Shown piece after piece: positions 36,701 through 44,106 of a stretch of 64,000 nucleotides of DNA. The DNA comes from Physcousia sp015060555. Its GTDB lineage: Bacteria > Bacteroidota > Bacteroidia > Bacteroidales > Bacteroidaceae. Under the pieces are notes generated by a model. It was not told where the DNA came from and searched no databases. It saw nothing but the letters and a program-made list of their open reading frames with translations. Within the stretch, counting starts at the first letter, position 1. Every line of letters starts with the position of its first letter. The stretch is taken from the NCBI GenBank assembly GCA_015060555.1, contig SUYG01000046.1:1-64000 (forward strand), in the 5' to 3' direction. Made by a program: the position numbers and the translations under genes.

Positions 36701-37525
36701 CACAACCAAAGCTGGAACTTCATTGGTAACCCCTATGCCGCATTCATCGAGATTGGCAAGACCAACCTGAACGCTCCGATCGTGGTGTGGAAGGGCGACG
36801 GCTATGTTGTTTACACGCCAGAAGACGATGCCTATGTCCTCAGCCCAGGTGAGGCTTTCTTCGTACAGCGTCCTATTCAGCAGGAGAGCGTCACCTTCGC
36901 AGCAGAAGGTCGTCGCAGCTGGTATGATGTTCGCAACGGCAACTACAATGTGAAAGCTCAGATTCGCGAGAGCAAGAGTGACCGCAGCGTCTTCAACCTC
37001 ATCCTCTCTGATGGCGAGCAGAGCGACCGTGCCCGCGTGGTCATCAATCCGGCTTCTGTCGCCAGCTATGAGCTCAGCCGCGATGCCAGCAAGTTCTTCT
37101 CGCTGGATGCCAAGGTTCCGCAGCTCTTCACCATTGCCGATGGCATCAACTACGCCATCAACGAGCGTCCGCTCGCCGACGGCATTGTACAGCTGGCTGC
37201 CCGCTTCGGTCAGACGGGGACCTACACCCTCACGCTGCAGACCACAGTCAGGGAGAAGATCACTCTCATCGACACGTTCGAAGGTACGAGCATTGAACTG
37301 GGAGCTGAAGACAGCTATAGTTTCTCCGCAGAGGCCGGAACGGTCAGCAACCGCTTCCTGCTTGTCTTCGGAGATGCTACAGCCATCCGCGACATTACCG
37401 CTGAGAACCTGAAGGATGCTCGCATCTACAGCCTCGATGGCAAGGTGCTGCCTTCCACGAAGCCTGCACCTGGTGTTTATCTCATCGAGAAGAACGGAAA
37501 GGTTCAGAAAGTCTCTATCAAATAA
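27722..37525 (+). CDS. giant secreted multidomain surface protein (3267 residues)
   Basis: The largest gene in the window. Signal peptide MKRKNQRIRLYLAGMIALVSTVALAATP. Residues about 80-270 form a beta-rich lectin-like region. Seven jelly-roll modules follow at about 340-497, 657-873, 1017-1228, 1390-1595, 1740-1953, 2175-2402 and 2540-2772, each with a G-Y/T-Y-R/D-L/I strand after a P-A-G or P-G turn and ending NF/NW-x-(I/L)-x-Y-x-G. They are joined by three-helix FIVAR-like linkers (TADAITDEASDEACDDAYTA). Modules 2-3 and 6-7 are near copies. A conserved all-beta region (2790-3150) precedes the tail ARIYSLDGKVLPSTKPAPGV, a surface-sorting type end. No catalytic motif; a glycan-binding adhesin or scaffold is likely. 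Next gene starts 55 bases on. Confidence 0.85.
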   Translation: MKRKNQRIRLYLAGMIALVSTVALAATPWAAQLQSLLESSLFGSSKAPVSVAEPEQVKLGATSGRWTAPVAPEFQEVNADEIVSGKTYYFKNVGAGQYLAGGNSWATQASFTWMGLDDTQREALRILVKDDAANYSSGGTTVRVYGYSLRLDGSFSSWGTSNREAWTVGNTLIFRDSETSGFVDYNNQGRGVLWKITKVAGTGYYRIQTAPEDPAFPNAATQYAGWLNNGYPIQVENGQLIGSPNTAVRFDLTAGDNDAFIDWLLIPTEASQEAMNRYNALLSLYEALVEAENAGVDEDVLSAAGDVYVNEEATETELLAAKTTLQLAIKLANPEQYPVDITEVLQNPAFDAGNISGWETNYVSGQQAQNIGYQSASYTNGTSTLNGFIEAWRPGAAIGDGYLQQTVFGLPAGTYRLYCDAIASWQNSASVVVKGAELFIQSGNLVATTNLATGNGLPEEFSVDFDNDGGQALTFGLRTVGTTANWIAADNFQIFYVGELKESPHYKQLKSFLAKVQEEYDADAVICNADAKNQLNDAIATADAITDEASDEACDDAYTALSVSYDAVQASVKAYEPMTTFLNQNGKLAQLEAQVAENKWSTLSQSLADVRSTLTQRCEAGLFADKEISAAIADVQSLIRTWVSENMNEIQAGTDLTILLENAGFEDGVWRGGWDAADDEVQPDKDYGTFPGWTIVSGNITKALHVIEVYHRRFNFCQTIPNMPAGVYDITVQGFVRHDDASVTDQTVFYAGDLMTSLMERSAQWSEFPIYNPSTMGDPCEGANEDQEVTNAIGNSVYVPNGMSGFYFWTFEENTEGGSQGYVKWQKGDKYYTNHIKATLKESGDFTIGLKSTATTDWIILDNFRITYLGDGGAAYVAMAEEKIAEVAAAIESEVNAPYLTAKATDDYAALEKTDLETITSVEAYEAFAAQCDALISYIKEGTSLAKSLMSLLADYETRAGFVDAEMDVFFEKLDEVQVKLDQRGYADNQALAAAPAELAQAWTACIMAYAVDNTELFGNATALIRSPKYYDYNELPTLSGWSLQKEENVTYGNYLANYGAAEVWQPSGPFKHYQSLSGLLEGYYLLTVDAYDSNGQNYAQPSNAYLFGASSVDSYQVAIKNVSAGALEYGPGSDINVNYIEWKTAEGELKSGYTPGNLYAAAFYFNGVFDENPDLVGLEGEDYDVSVYRNKLLVQVGQDGNLTIGISGETVSRNDWIVFSNWTLTYMGTELSTPAYRELQNVLATVNKQFDAETPAWAEATGFLQQSIESASKLTAQDSNDAVVMATSTLNAAFKQWQASVSAYQRLQAFLAEDGQLAKYEALATAYQWTEVSADLAAKRADIEAGYSKGSYKDEDIAALYSECEAIFRSSLQTAFEAAVAAGEPLAQPLDITLLFSDMSFAYSENQATYVQGYPEENPVWVNETKTNAFKTGYGSAEVWNVRPFNIYREFTNLPKGKYTIKAHAFYRVTANDENYANYWDGVYADTEYAYLYANNNRTNLTNVAELAFTESLPGTTEVIGVEGQPVYIVNSQQSAYKLFTEAAYADLASKAYVGVSANVLKDGGTFKAGIAGTENLQDNQWTLFYNFELYYEGVQGLNGDIQDLLDQLTALDPCGVTATDQLVADAVTAGQAAIDQARDIQAAAVQQMEDALAAVKLSGELTEQISNLYDEYQQKKDELDGTFTDETLSGILAEIAAGFEASAFKSNAQIQGWIDALPGAWVDYILSMEELAEASETNPVELPIIVNGNFADCVNSFQGIPNGWKAEYTNNGGRGREQVMEFWNAQPFDFYQDLSKLKPGYYRLSVDGFYRAGDANDEAQVYAYYEEPFNETYLYAGDSMKKLMQWSNTEKGAIHYIDEDSTRYVVDDELNILYEFEEIEGGVSYDYEYDRCLYAPNSQLTLKNFVAAGRYHNTLTFAYTEGAVRIGIQKIESVSRDWCPFTNFKLEYLGTTAPASEAYMELQDYIAQIEGLYDATIPASQSSKTNLEKALATAKALTTAASDDECQTAREALGSAYNVWQRSVQPYQNLQENLAKISQQYDAEEPASQSSRDDVANAVAEAQAVLNGTSEMSPDAAWQSVVNAMNVWTSSKSQYAALNEYISGKLANYIATTTANGWTGLTESLTTTKTTLQTVYETGSMTDTEVAEAMEGVLADIREWVGENMASIKKGDDLTLMLVNADFSEGIYGPTEAKQLSPAAAERYGWNIPGWTISSGNIKELRPSTGNIESWHQQFDFNQTIPNMPAGVYDITVQGFVRHDDASDTDGMVFYAGDTETTLMLNEDQWSTVGIFTEETIDNGITPTLGDANVDRTFEVLDDETPQTAYRCNGMTGFYYWSITENTTGDSQAYDKWQQGDKYYTNHIKVTLTETGDFTIGLRSASTTDWVIWDNFQITYLGDDAEQYREMAVDKLAELTRVYDASVKTTKATTDYNALAANAPDFANITGVATYSAFAKACDALVAYIREGDALAASLQDLIASYEMRAVAADFDASSFMADLTGAQALLENGAADNATLAAVPITLGKAWTEAVMSNADVTKFGNATAVIYNPSYVSYLSEQEYTLNGWIMDAENLSGFGNYRAAANIAEIWHPQSNFNHYQTIEGLPAGFYRLTVDAYSSANGQERKEVYDEVKDEYSYTAWNRSFVYGATSVGTFETPLKSRMIGVQPNQIEGVSTSYESFYDAEDNFYEGYLPNNVDAARYYFQNILDDAPMTVGLEGEDANVSIYRNSLIVEVGEDGKLTIGITSNDDFADYDWVAFDNWTLSYCGETLPTEAQKNIVVSNQMALNVDAQEYPEGFKPNIILKASTTAPTSTSQASTLGALTVETKATFSVGKLTMNYYPAQQNYYRYYDYGSTYYAAQSNSVITKGSMRADSIEIRMKVTDGKWNFICLPYDVRVSDITCDEDADWVIRAYDGEQRAASNFDNTWVNVADDAILEAGKGYILHCNNNPSWFYNACTFHFPSLNTVNKNNLFSTQDLATALAEYPSEFLHNQSWNFIGNPYAAFIEIGKTNLNAPIVVWKGDGYVVYTPEDDAYVLSPGEAFFVQRPIQQESVTFAAEGRRSWYDVRNGNYNVKAQIRESKSDRSVFNLILSDGEQSDRARVVINPASVASYELSRDASKFFSLDAKVPQLFTIADGINYAINERPLADGIVQLAARFGQTGTYTLTLQTTVREKITLIDTFEGTSIELGAEDSYSFSAEAGTVSNRFLLVFGDATAIRDITAENLKDARIYSLDGKVLPSTKPAPGVYLIEKNGKVQKVSIK

Positions 37526-37580
37526 AAAGTGTCTCTAATCAGCTAATCAATCTATTGGTTTCATTTAAAAAGACACGATT

Positions 37581-40500
37581 ATGAATAAGAAAATATTGAA
37601 TATATTGTTCTTCTGGCTCTGGGCAGTCGCTATGATGGCACAGACGGCTGCTGGCGGCAGTGGCTCAGGGACAGACGATGGACTGTACACGGTCTCGACG
37701 GCGATTACGCCGTCGAAGGCCGGTACGGTGTCGTATCCGGGTAGCCGCTATCAGCCTGGTGAGGATGTCTATATTTACACGGAGGCAAATACGAGCTATC
37801 GCTTTAAGTACTGGCTGGAGGGGGACACACAGGTTTCCACTGAATCCCACTTCTACTATACGATGCCTGCGCGTGATGTGACCCTCACGGCCGTCTATGA
37901 GTATGACCCGGAGTCTCCTGCCGACCCGGCGATTCCCGGCACCCTGACACTGAAGGCTTCGCCCTCACGCGGTGGTAGTTTCAGTCATTCCTCGGGCCGG
38001 CGTTATCCGGAAGGCACGAATCTGCGCCTGTACGCCTATGCCAATACGAGTTACAAGTTTAACCATTGGGAGTACAAGGGCCAAGTGGTGAGCGAGAACT
38101 ATTGGTTTGATTTCACGATGCCCGCTGACGCTGCCGAGTTGGTGGCTGTCTTCACCTACAACCCCGCCAATCCGCAGAACCCAGGCTCGAATCCCTGGGA
38201 TGAGGAGAGCGGACAGCTCATCATTGACGATTTCCAGGAGGGGAATCTTTCCGATGCAATCTATAACGCTACCGGAAACTCCGACAAGATGGAGTCGCTG
38301 ATTGTGGCTGGCAGAGTGAGTTCCAACGACATTCGCAATCTGTCGCAGTTCCCCTTTGCCAACATAGATCTCAGCAGGTGTGCCGGTGCTACTGCGATTG
38401 AAAGCTGGTCCTTTGAGGGTAACGAGAATCTGACTTCGATAGCTCTGCCCGCCAGCATTCAGAACATCTACTATGATGCCTTCTACAACTGCACTTCGCT
38501 CACAACTCTCAGCTGCTATGCCACCATACCTCCGACACTTGGCAACAATGCTTTCGAAGGAGTGAACACTGCCAATCTGCTGGTGTATGTCCCTGCGGGC
38601 AGCGTGCAACTCTATCAGGCAACGGCCGGATGGCGCGATTTGAATATCCTGCCGTTCGGAACAGAGGTGACTGCCATCGAAGTAGATCTTCCGGATGGAA
38701 GCAGTGATGGCCGCTTCAAGAATATGTTCATTGAGCTGGTGAATGTCAACAGCGGCCAGCGCCAGCGTTATGTCATCACCAATGAGGTGGCCTACACTTT
38801 CCGCAATATCATGTTCAACACCAAGTGGAACATCTATGTTAAGACTCCTAATGATGAGGTTCTGGGTAGCAAGGAAGGTTTCGAGGTCGGCGAGAGTACT
38901 GCCGGCTATCGCTATCAGTTCCCAACCCTTATAGAGCCCCAGACCATTCAGGCGAAAGTGATGGCGGGCGATGAGGATGTCACCTCGCAGGTGTCGTTCA
39001 CGTGGAGGAATGCTCAGGGGGCCTTCATCGGTCAGAATTCCAGCGTCAGCGGTATTGTGCCCATCAGCGACACTGTTGTCGTGTTGCGCACAACGTTGCC
39101 GCAGTCGTTGGCCATGAAGTATCAGCTGCCCGAAGAGGTGAACTATTCCGTGAAGGCTTCTGACAACATTGTTCTGGTGAATCTGGTTCCTCTGCCCAAG
39201 GCTACGCTGATGGGTAGGGTGGTGGATTTGAGGGATAAATCAATCATCGCCAATGCTGTGGTGACGCTTTCTCAGACCCTCAACGGCCGGTACAGCAAGA
39301 CCATGATTGTCAAGACGAATGCCGATGGCATCTATACCTTCCAGGATGTCTTTGATGCTCCCTCCAGTGTTACGGCTGTGGCCACTGAATATGTCAGTGC
39401 AACGAAATCCTACGACGAGCTGACGCTGATAGACGGCGTGGCCACGCTCGAGGATCTGGAGTTGAAGAGCATTAACGGCGTACGTATTACACTGAACTAC
39501 ACTTACACGCTGAGCGCTATTCCAGGCGCTACGCCCCAGACTCAGCCCTTCGATGATGTGCAGAATGTTACCTACACCGTCTTTGACGTGACTGCCGACA
39601 AGGCCATTACACAGTTCAATGTCCAATACCCGCAGATTGTACTTCTGGAGGATGTCGAGCAGGGCGATGTTCTGAAGCTCACTGCCACCAGCCGCAAGGG
39701 CGCGTTCAATACGGTCGAGGCTCAGGGCAAGGTGAACCAGTATGATCAGGCTTCTGTCACCTTCAACATCTTGCAGCTCGGACAGATTCAAGCTACGTTC
39801 GTGAGCTCTGAGAATGTTGACGTCACGGGTATCCTCTACGATGCCAATGGCAAGTTCGTGCGCAGTGACAGCTACGTCAATCGCACACTCCTGTTCACGG
39901 ATCTGGCCGACGGCAGCTACAAGCTCGTGAGCATGGGTAGCAGCAGGTTCTTCAACACCATCTACGATCTGGGCAAGTTCCGTCAGTCCGGGTTGGTAGA
40001 GGGCATCGACTATGTCGTCAGTGACGTGGTCGTGGAGAGTGGTGTCATCTCCGTTGTCAAGGTAGCCCTCGTGCCCTTCTTCAACGAGGCCAAGCTCTAC
40101 TTCACGGGTGCTAACACCAGCTTCACGGTCAATAAGAACAGCCTCACCGTGGGTACCTACTTAACCATGAATGGTCGCATCGACTTCAAGAGCACCTATG
40201 TGAATGATGTCACCGATGTCGAATTCATCGTGGATCTCCCCGAATCTTGTTCCTTCGTAGAGAGCTCTGTGATGGTGGGCAATGGCCTTGCATCCTACAC
40301 CATTGATGGCAACCGCGTCATCATCCCCGTGTCCAATAAGGGCGACCGCGTTCGTTTCTGTGTGATTCCCACTGTCGGTGGCGACTATGCCCCCAGCGCT
40401 TATGCTCATTTCAGATACAACGGAGAGGAGGTGATGCAGCCTATCGGTCAGGCTCCCTTCACGGTCGAGGATCTCACCATCAATGTGCCTTCCGTGGTTG

Positions 40501-43475
40501 CCACTCCGACACTTCCTGTCAATGGCTCAGCCTTTGGTAAGTCTCGTGTCCAGATCTATGACAACGATGTCTTCATCGGTGAGACCACAGCATTAGCCAA
40601 CGGCTCGTGGGCCACTTCCTGCGAGTTGGTAGACCCCGAGGACAACTCCAAGCATAACATCTATGCCCGAGTGACCACCCTGACAGGCCTGGAGATGCTT
40701 TCCGAGACCAAGACAGTCCTCTATGACGAGGACGCGGTGCAGGTGGATAACGTGACCATGTACTATTCTAATCCCGAGGTCAACAACTGGCGTGGTAAGA
40801 ACTACCAGATGAAATTCGACTTCCAGAATCCTTCCACGCGCCCGTTCACGTACGTCTATTATATCTACAACCGCAGCTTCACCTTCACGCTGGAGTTCAA
40901 CAGGAAGGGAGATACGCAGGTGCAGAATGTTGTAATCCTGGTGAAGACCGGCGATGGCCGTTGGCATAGCTTGCAGCCTGAGTACAATTTGCGTAAAGGT
41001 CAGTATGTAATCAGTGCCAATTTCGGCAACATGTACGATGGCATCGTGCCTGTGAACGTTGCTGTAGAATACACTCCTGTTTATGACGATGTGCTTGGTG
41101 AGCGTGTGCTCGTCTATTCCGGCTATCCCGACTGCGACGTGCCCATCGACCCCTCTGGTTATGTTTATGAAGGTGTCCCCAGCAACCGTATTCAGGGTGT
41201 GACGGCTACCTGCTACTATAAGGAAACGGTTGAGGACATGTATGGCGACCTCCACGAGAACATCGTGCTGTGGGATGCTGCCGAGTATGCCCAGGAGAAC
41301 CCGTTGTTCACCGATGAGGACGGCTTCTACCGATGGGATGTGCCTCAGGGCCTTTGGCAGGTAAAGTTCGAGAAGGAAGGCTATGTGACCACCTACTCCG
41401 ACTGGTTGCCCGTTCCTCCTCCGCAGCTCGACGTGAACATCGCCATGGTGCAGAACCGCCAGCCGAATGTGAACCCGCCTACAGTCCTTGAAGATGGCGT
41501 TATCTTTGAGTTCGACAAGTTCATGATGAGTGAGGATCTCAACACCGACAACATCAAAGTGGCCTTTGGCGGTACGCCAGTGTCTGGTGTGATAGAGTTC
41601 CTGGACAAGGAGGAAGCCTATGAGGATGGTCCAGAGTATGCCTCTAAGGTGAAGTTCAAGATCACCGATGAGACAGTCCTCAACTCTAGCAAGGACATTG
41701 ATTTGGATGTTCAAGCCGGTGTGCGCAGCTATGCTGGCGCAAACATGCAGAATCCCTACCATCAGCGGGTTCCTTATGTACCGGTTGTCACCGATATTAC
41801 CACCAATGCAGGGGATTTGCTGTTGGTTGGCAATGGCAATAAGAAGACCTTGCAGGTGACGGCACTTCCCAATGATGCCGCACCTGGTAAGACGCTGATT
41901 ATCCGCCCGCTTTCCACTTTCATCTCTACCATCAAGGATTTAGAACTCGTGGATGACAGCTACTATGAGGTGACGCTTGATGCCAATGGTATGGCTACCC
42001 TGACTGTCAACGGTGAGATGCCCGGAACAACAGCTTTCCAACTGAGTGTCATGGGTACTGATGTGGAAAATCGCGTAGATGTAAAGGTCGCAACGACCTA
42101 CGAGACAGAAAGCGCAGCTCCCTACGCATCGCGCGGTAATGGTTCCAAACTCTATCGTGGCACTTACGTGACCCTTGATTCCGACAATGAAGAGAAGGTC
42201 ATCCGTTACACTACCGACGGCACGGAACCTGATGAGAACAGTCCGATTTACACAGCGCCTATCCTCGTGGACGATGCGATGACCATCAAGGCTTTCGCCC
42301 AGGTCGATGGTTTGCCTGCCAGCGACACGCAGACCTTTAGCTACACCATTCGCAGTGGCTCACAGACGCTGCAACTGGCCAAGGGCTGGTCATGGATTTC
42401 CCACCACGTGGCTTCTGATGTAGCCGTGGGTACGTTCCCAGATGCCGTTCAGGAAATCAAGAGCCAGACACGCAGCGCTATCCGCGACAACGTCTATGGT
42501 CTCTTCGGTAACCTAACCGCCCTCACAGCCACCGAGGCCTACAAAGTGAAGGCTTCCGAGGCTACGGAGAAGACTGTCAGTGGCGATGCCTTCAATATCA
42601 CCACGGGCATCATATCCCTGAAGAAGGGCTGGAACTGGCTCAGCTTCCCGCTGGAAGAGGGCGCCGCTCCTGATGAGGCTCTTGCAAATCTGACGGCTAC
42701 TGACGGAGATCGGCTGGTTGCTCATGGCCAGGATGGTTTTGCCATTTATGACAATGGCGAGTGGATCGGTTCGCTGACGGTCATGTCTCCCGGTAAGGGT
42801 TATATGCTGCAGGCCGCTCAGGCTTCCGATTTCCTCTTCGATGCTGCCTATGTGTCCAATGCTCCCGCTCTTGCTCGTGGCCGTCTGAAGCTCAGCAAGG
42901 CTCCGTGGAGCGTGGATGACCATGCTTATCCCGATGTGATGCCGATTTGCGCGCAGCTCTTCCGTGAGGATGCACAGACCTCTGATGCAGAGTTCACCGT
43001 GGCCGCCTTTGCCGGCACCGAGTGCCGCGGCATAGGTACATACGTGAAGGGCGTTATCTTCATGAGCGTCTGTGGCGAAGGTTCGGAGGATATCTCCTTC
43101 ATGGCCTTCAACAACGACACCGAAGAGATTGTCAATGTCAATGAGACCCTGTCGTTCAACGCCAATGGCGTGGGCAGCTACCGCGAGCCTTATGCCCTCC
43201 ATCTGGGACAGGAAGCTGATGGCATCGAAGAGCACTACAACCAGCTGGGCATCTGGCCTACGGTGGCTACCACCGAGGTGACTGTCTCGCTGGGCGGTAA
43301 GGCCATCGACCACCTGACACTGACCAGCATCGACGGCAAAACGGTGTATAGCGCTACGCCTGGTGTCGCTCAGACTTCTGTCAACGTGAGCCGCTTGCCA
43401 GTAGGCATCTACATTGTGGCAGCCAAAAGCGGTAGCGACTTCTTCTACAAGAAGATGATGAAAGTGAATCAATAA
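37581..43475 (+). CDS. giant secreted multidomain protein with T9SS-type C-terminal domain (1964 residues)
   Basis: Signal peptide MNKKILNILFFWLWAVAMMAQ. Then two divergent InlB B-repeat modules (about 40-108, 122-194; FYYTMPARDVTLTAVYEY), a short BspA-type leucine-rich segment (212-360; LTSIALPASIQNIYYDAFYN), carboxypeptidase-regulatory-like beta modules (about 540-630, 1197-1290), Ig-like domains including one at 1297-1403, a chitobiase C-terminal-type module (1512-1590; RYTTDGTEPDENSPIY), a GWSWIS/GWNWLS beta region (1594-1757), a domain shared with the next gene (1770-1873; AAFAGTECRG), and a T9SS type A sorting domain ending FYKKMMKVNQ. It seems a surface scaffold or adhesin. The dockerin gene follows after 11 bases. 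Confidence 0.87.
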   Translation: MNKKILNILFFWLWAVAMMAQTAAGGSGSGTDDGLYTVSTAITPSKAGTVSYPGSRYQPGEDVYIYTEANTSYRFKYWLEGDTQVSTESHFYYTMPARDVTLTAVYEYDPESPADPAIPGTLTLKASPSRGGSFSHSSGRRYPEGTNLRLYAYANTSYKFNHWEYKGQVVSENYWFDFTMPADAAELVAVFTYNPANPQNPGSNPWDEESGQLIIDDFQEGNLSDAIYNATGNSDKMESLIVAGRVSSNDIRNLSQFPFANIDLSRCAGATAIESWSFEGNENLTSIALPASIQNIYYDAFYNCTSLTTLSCYATIPPTLGNNAFEGVNTANLLVYVPAGSVQLYQATAGWRDLNILPFGTEVTAIEVDLPDGSSDGRFKNMFIELVNVNSGQRQRYVITNEVAYTFRNIMFNTKWNIYVKTPNDEVLGSKEGFEVGESTAGYRYQFPTLIEPQTIQAKVMAGDEDVTSQVSFTWRNAQGAFIGQNSSVSGIVPISDTVVVLRTTLPQSLAMKYQLPEEVNYSVKASDNIVLVNLVPLPKATLMGRVVDLRDKSIIANAVVTLSQTLNGRYSKTMIVKTNADGIYTFQDVFDAPSSVTAVATEYVSATKSYDELTLIDGVATLEDLELKSINGVRITLNYTYTLSAIPGATPQTQPFDDVQNVTYTVFDVTADKAITQFNVQYPQIVLLEDVEQGDVLKLTATSRKGAFNTVEAQGKVNQYDQASVTFNILQLGQIQATFVSSENVDVTGILYDANGKFVRSDSYVNRTLLFTDLADGSYKLVSMGSSRFFNTIYDLGKFRQSGLVEGIDYVVSDVVVESGVISVVKVALVPFFNEAKLYFTGANTSFTVNKNSLTVGTYLTMNGRIDFKSTYVNDVTDVEFIVDLPESCSFVESSVMVGNGLASYTIDGNRVIIPVSNKGDRVRFCVIPTVGGDYAPSAYAHFRYNGEEVMQPIGQAPFTVEDLTINVPSVVATPTLPVNGSAFGKSRVQIYDNDVFIGETTALANGSWATSCELVDPEDNSKHNIYARVTTLTGLEMLSETKTVLYDEDAVQVDNVTMYYSNPEVNNWRGKNYQMKFDFQNPSTRPFTYVYYIYNRSFTFTLEFNRKGDTQVQNVVILVKTGDGRWHSLQPEYNLRKGQYVISANFGNMYDGIVPVNVAVEYTPVYDDVLGERVLVYSGYPDCDVPIDPSGYVYEGVPSNRIQGVTATCYYKETVEDMYGDLHENIVLWDAAEYAQENPLFTDEDGFYRWDVPQGLWQVKFEKEGYVTTYSDWLPVPPPQLDVNIAMVQNRQPNVNPPTVLEDGVIFEFDKFMMSEDLNTDNIKVAFGGTPVSGVIEFLDKEEAYEDGPEYASKVKFKITDETVLNSSKDIDLDVQAGVRSYAGANMQNPYHQRVPYVPVVTDITTNAGDLLLVGNGNKKTLQVTALPNDAAPGKTLIIRPLSTFISTIKDLELVDDSYYEVTLDANGMATLTVNGEMPGTTAFQLSVMGTDVENRVDVKVATTYETESAAPYASRGNGSKLYRGTYVTLDSDNEEKVIRYTTDGTEPDENSPIYTAPILVDDAMTIKAFAQVDGLPASDTQTFSYTIRSGSQTLQLAKGWSWISHHVASDVAVGTFPDAVQEIKSQTRSAIRDNVYGLFGNLTALTATEAYKVKASEATEKTVSGDAFNITTGIISLKKGWNWLSFPLEEGAAPDEALANLTATDGDRLVAHGQDGFAIYDNGEWIGSLTVMSPGKGYMLQAAQASDFLFDAAYVSNAPALARGRLKLSKAPWSVDDHAYPDVMPICAQLFREDAQTSDAEFTVAAFAGTECRGIGTYVKGVIFMSVCGEGSEDISFMAFNNDTEEIVNVNETLSFNANGVGSYREPYALHLGQEADGIEEHYNQLGIWPTVATTEVTVSLGGKAIDHLTLTSIDGKTVYSATPGVAQTSVNVSRLPVGIYIVAAKSGSDFFYKKMMKVNQ

Positions 43476-43486
43476 CCGTAACGAAA

Positions 43487-44095
43487 ATGAATCCCGATAT
43501 GAAAAAGAAGATTCTATTTTCCCTGCTTATCATCCTCCTGTCGCCCAGCCTCTGGGCGCAGGAGGCTCACTGGCAGTTCGACGAAGGTGATTTCCAGTAT
43601 GACATGACCGCCGTTGTCGCCTTGCAGTTTGAAGATGCCGTCATCAATGATTGGTCGAACTACGAGATTGCTGCATTCTGTGGCAAAGAGTGCCGCGGTG
43701 TAATCGACCCCACAAAGGATATCCTTCAGTACGGCGGAACGACGATAGCCTACCTTCGCGTGCGTTCCAATCAGGCATCAGGCGAGGAAATCACCTTTAA
43801 GGTTTATGACAAGTCTGCAGGCCGTGTCATCAACGTCCAAGGATTAAAGGTGACATTCCAAAACGACGATACCCAAGGAACTCCTGCTAATCCCAAGATC
43901 CTTGATATCACGCAGAATTTCAATCCTGGTGATGTGAATGACGATGGCGAAGTGACCATGGACGATGTCCTCATGACCATTGATGCATCGTTGGGTAATG
44001 TTCCTGCGAAATACAATATGGCAGCTGGCGATGTTGATGGCGATGGCGAAATCACCATCAACGACGTTGTTATCATTATTAATATGAAACAATAA
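43487..44095 (+). CDS. secreted protein with C-terminal type I dockerin
   Basis: A 202-residue exported protein. MKKKILFSLLIILLSPSLWAQ is the signal peptide; ATG 43499 may be the true start. Residues about 25-140 form a beta domain with EIAAFCGKECRGVIDP, homologous to residues 1770-1873 of the upstream giant protein. Residues 145-202 are a type I dockerin: two calcium-binding F-hand repeats, GDVNDDGEVTMDDVLMTI and GDVDGDGEITINDVVIII. Dockerins bind cohesin domains, and a cohesin-like domain opens the next gene, 11 bases downstream. There is no C-terminal sorting tail, so how it reaches the surface is unclear. Confidence 0.88.
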   Translation: MNPDMKKKILFSLLIILLSPSLWAQEAHWQFDEGDFQYDMTAVVALQFEDAVINDWSNYEIAAFCGKECRGVIDPTKDILQYGGTTIAYLRVRSNQASGEEITFKVYDKSAGRVINVQGLKVTFQNDDTQGTPANPKILDITQNFNPGDVNDDGEVTMDDVLMTIDASLGNVPAKYNMAAGDVDGDGEITINDVVIIINMKQ

Positions 44096-44106
44096 AACTG
44101 AAGCGT

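Noticed and set aside
35147..36709. Open reading frame of 520 codons on the minus strand
   Set aside because: Antisense to the 3267-residue protein, without domain, signal peptide or promoter box.
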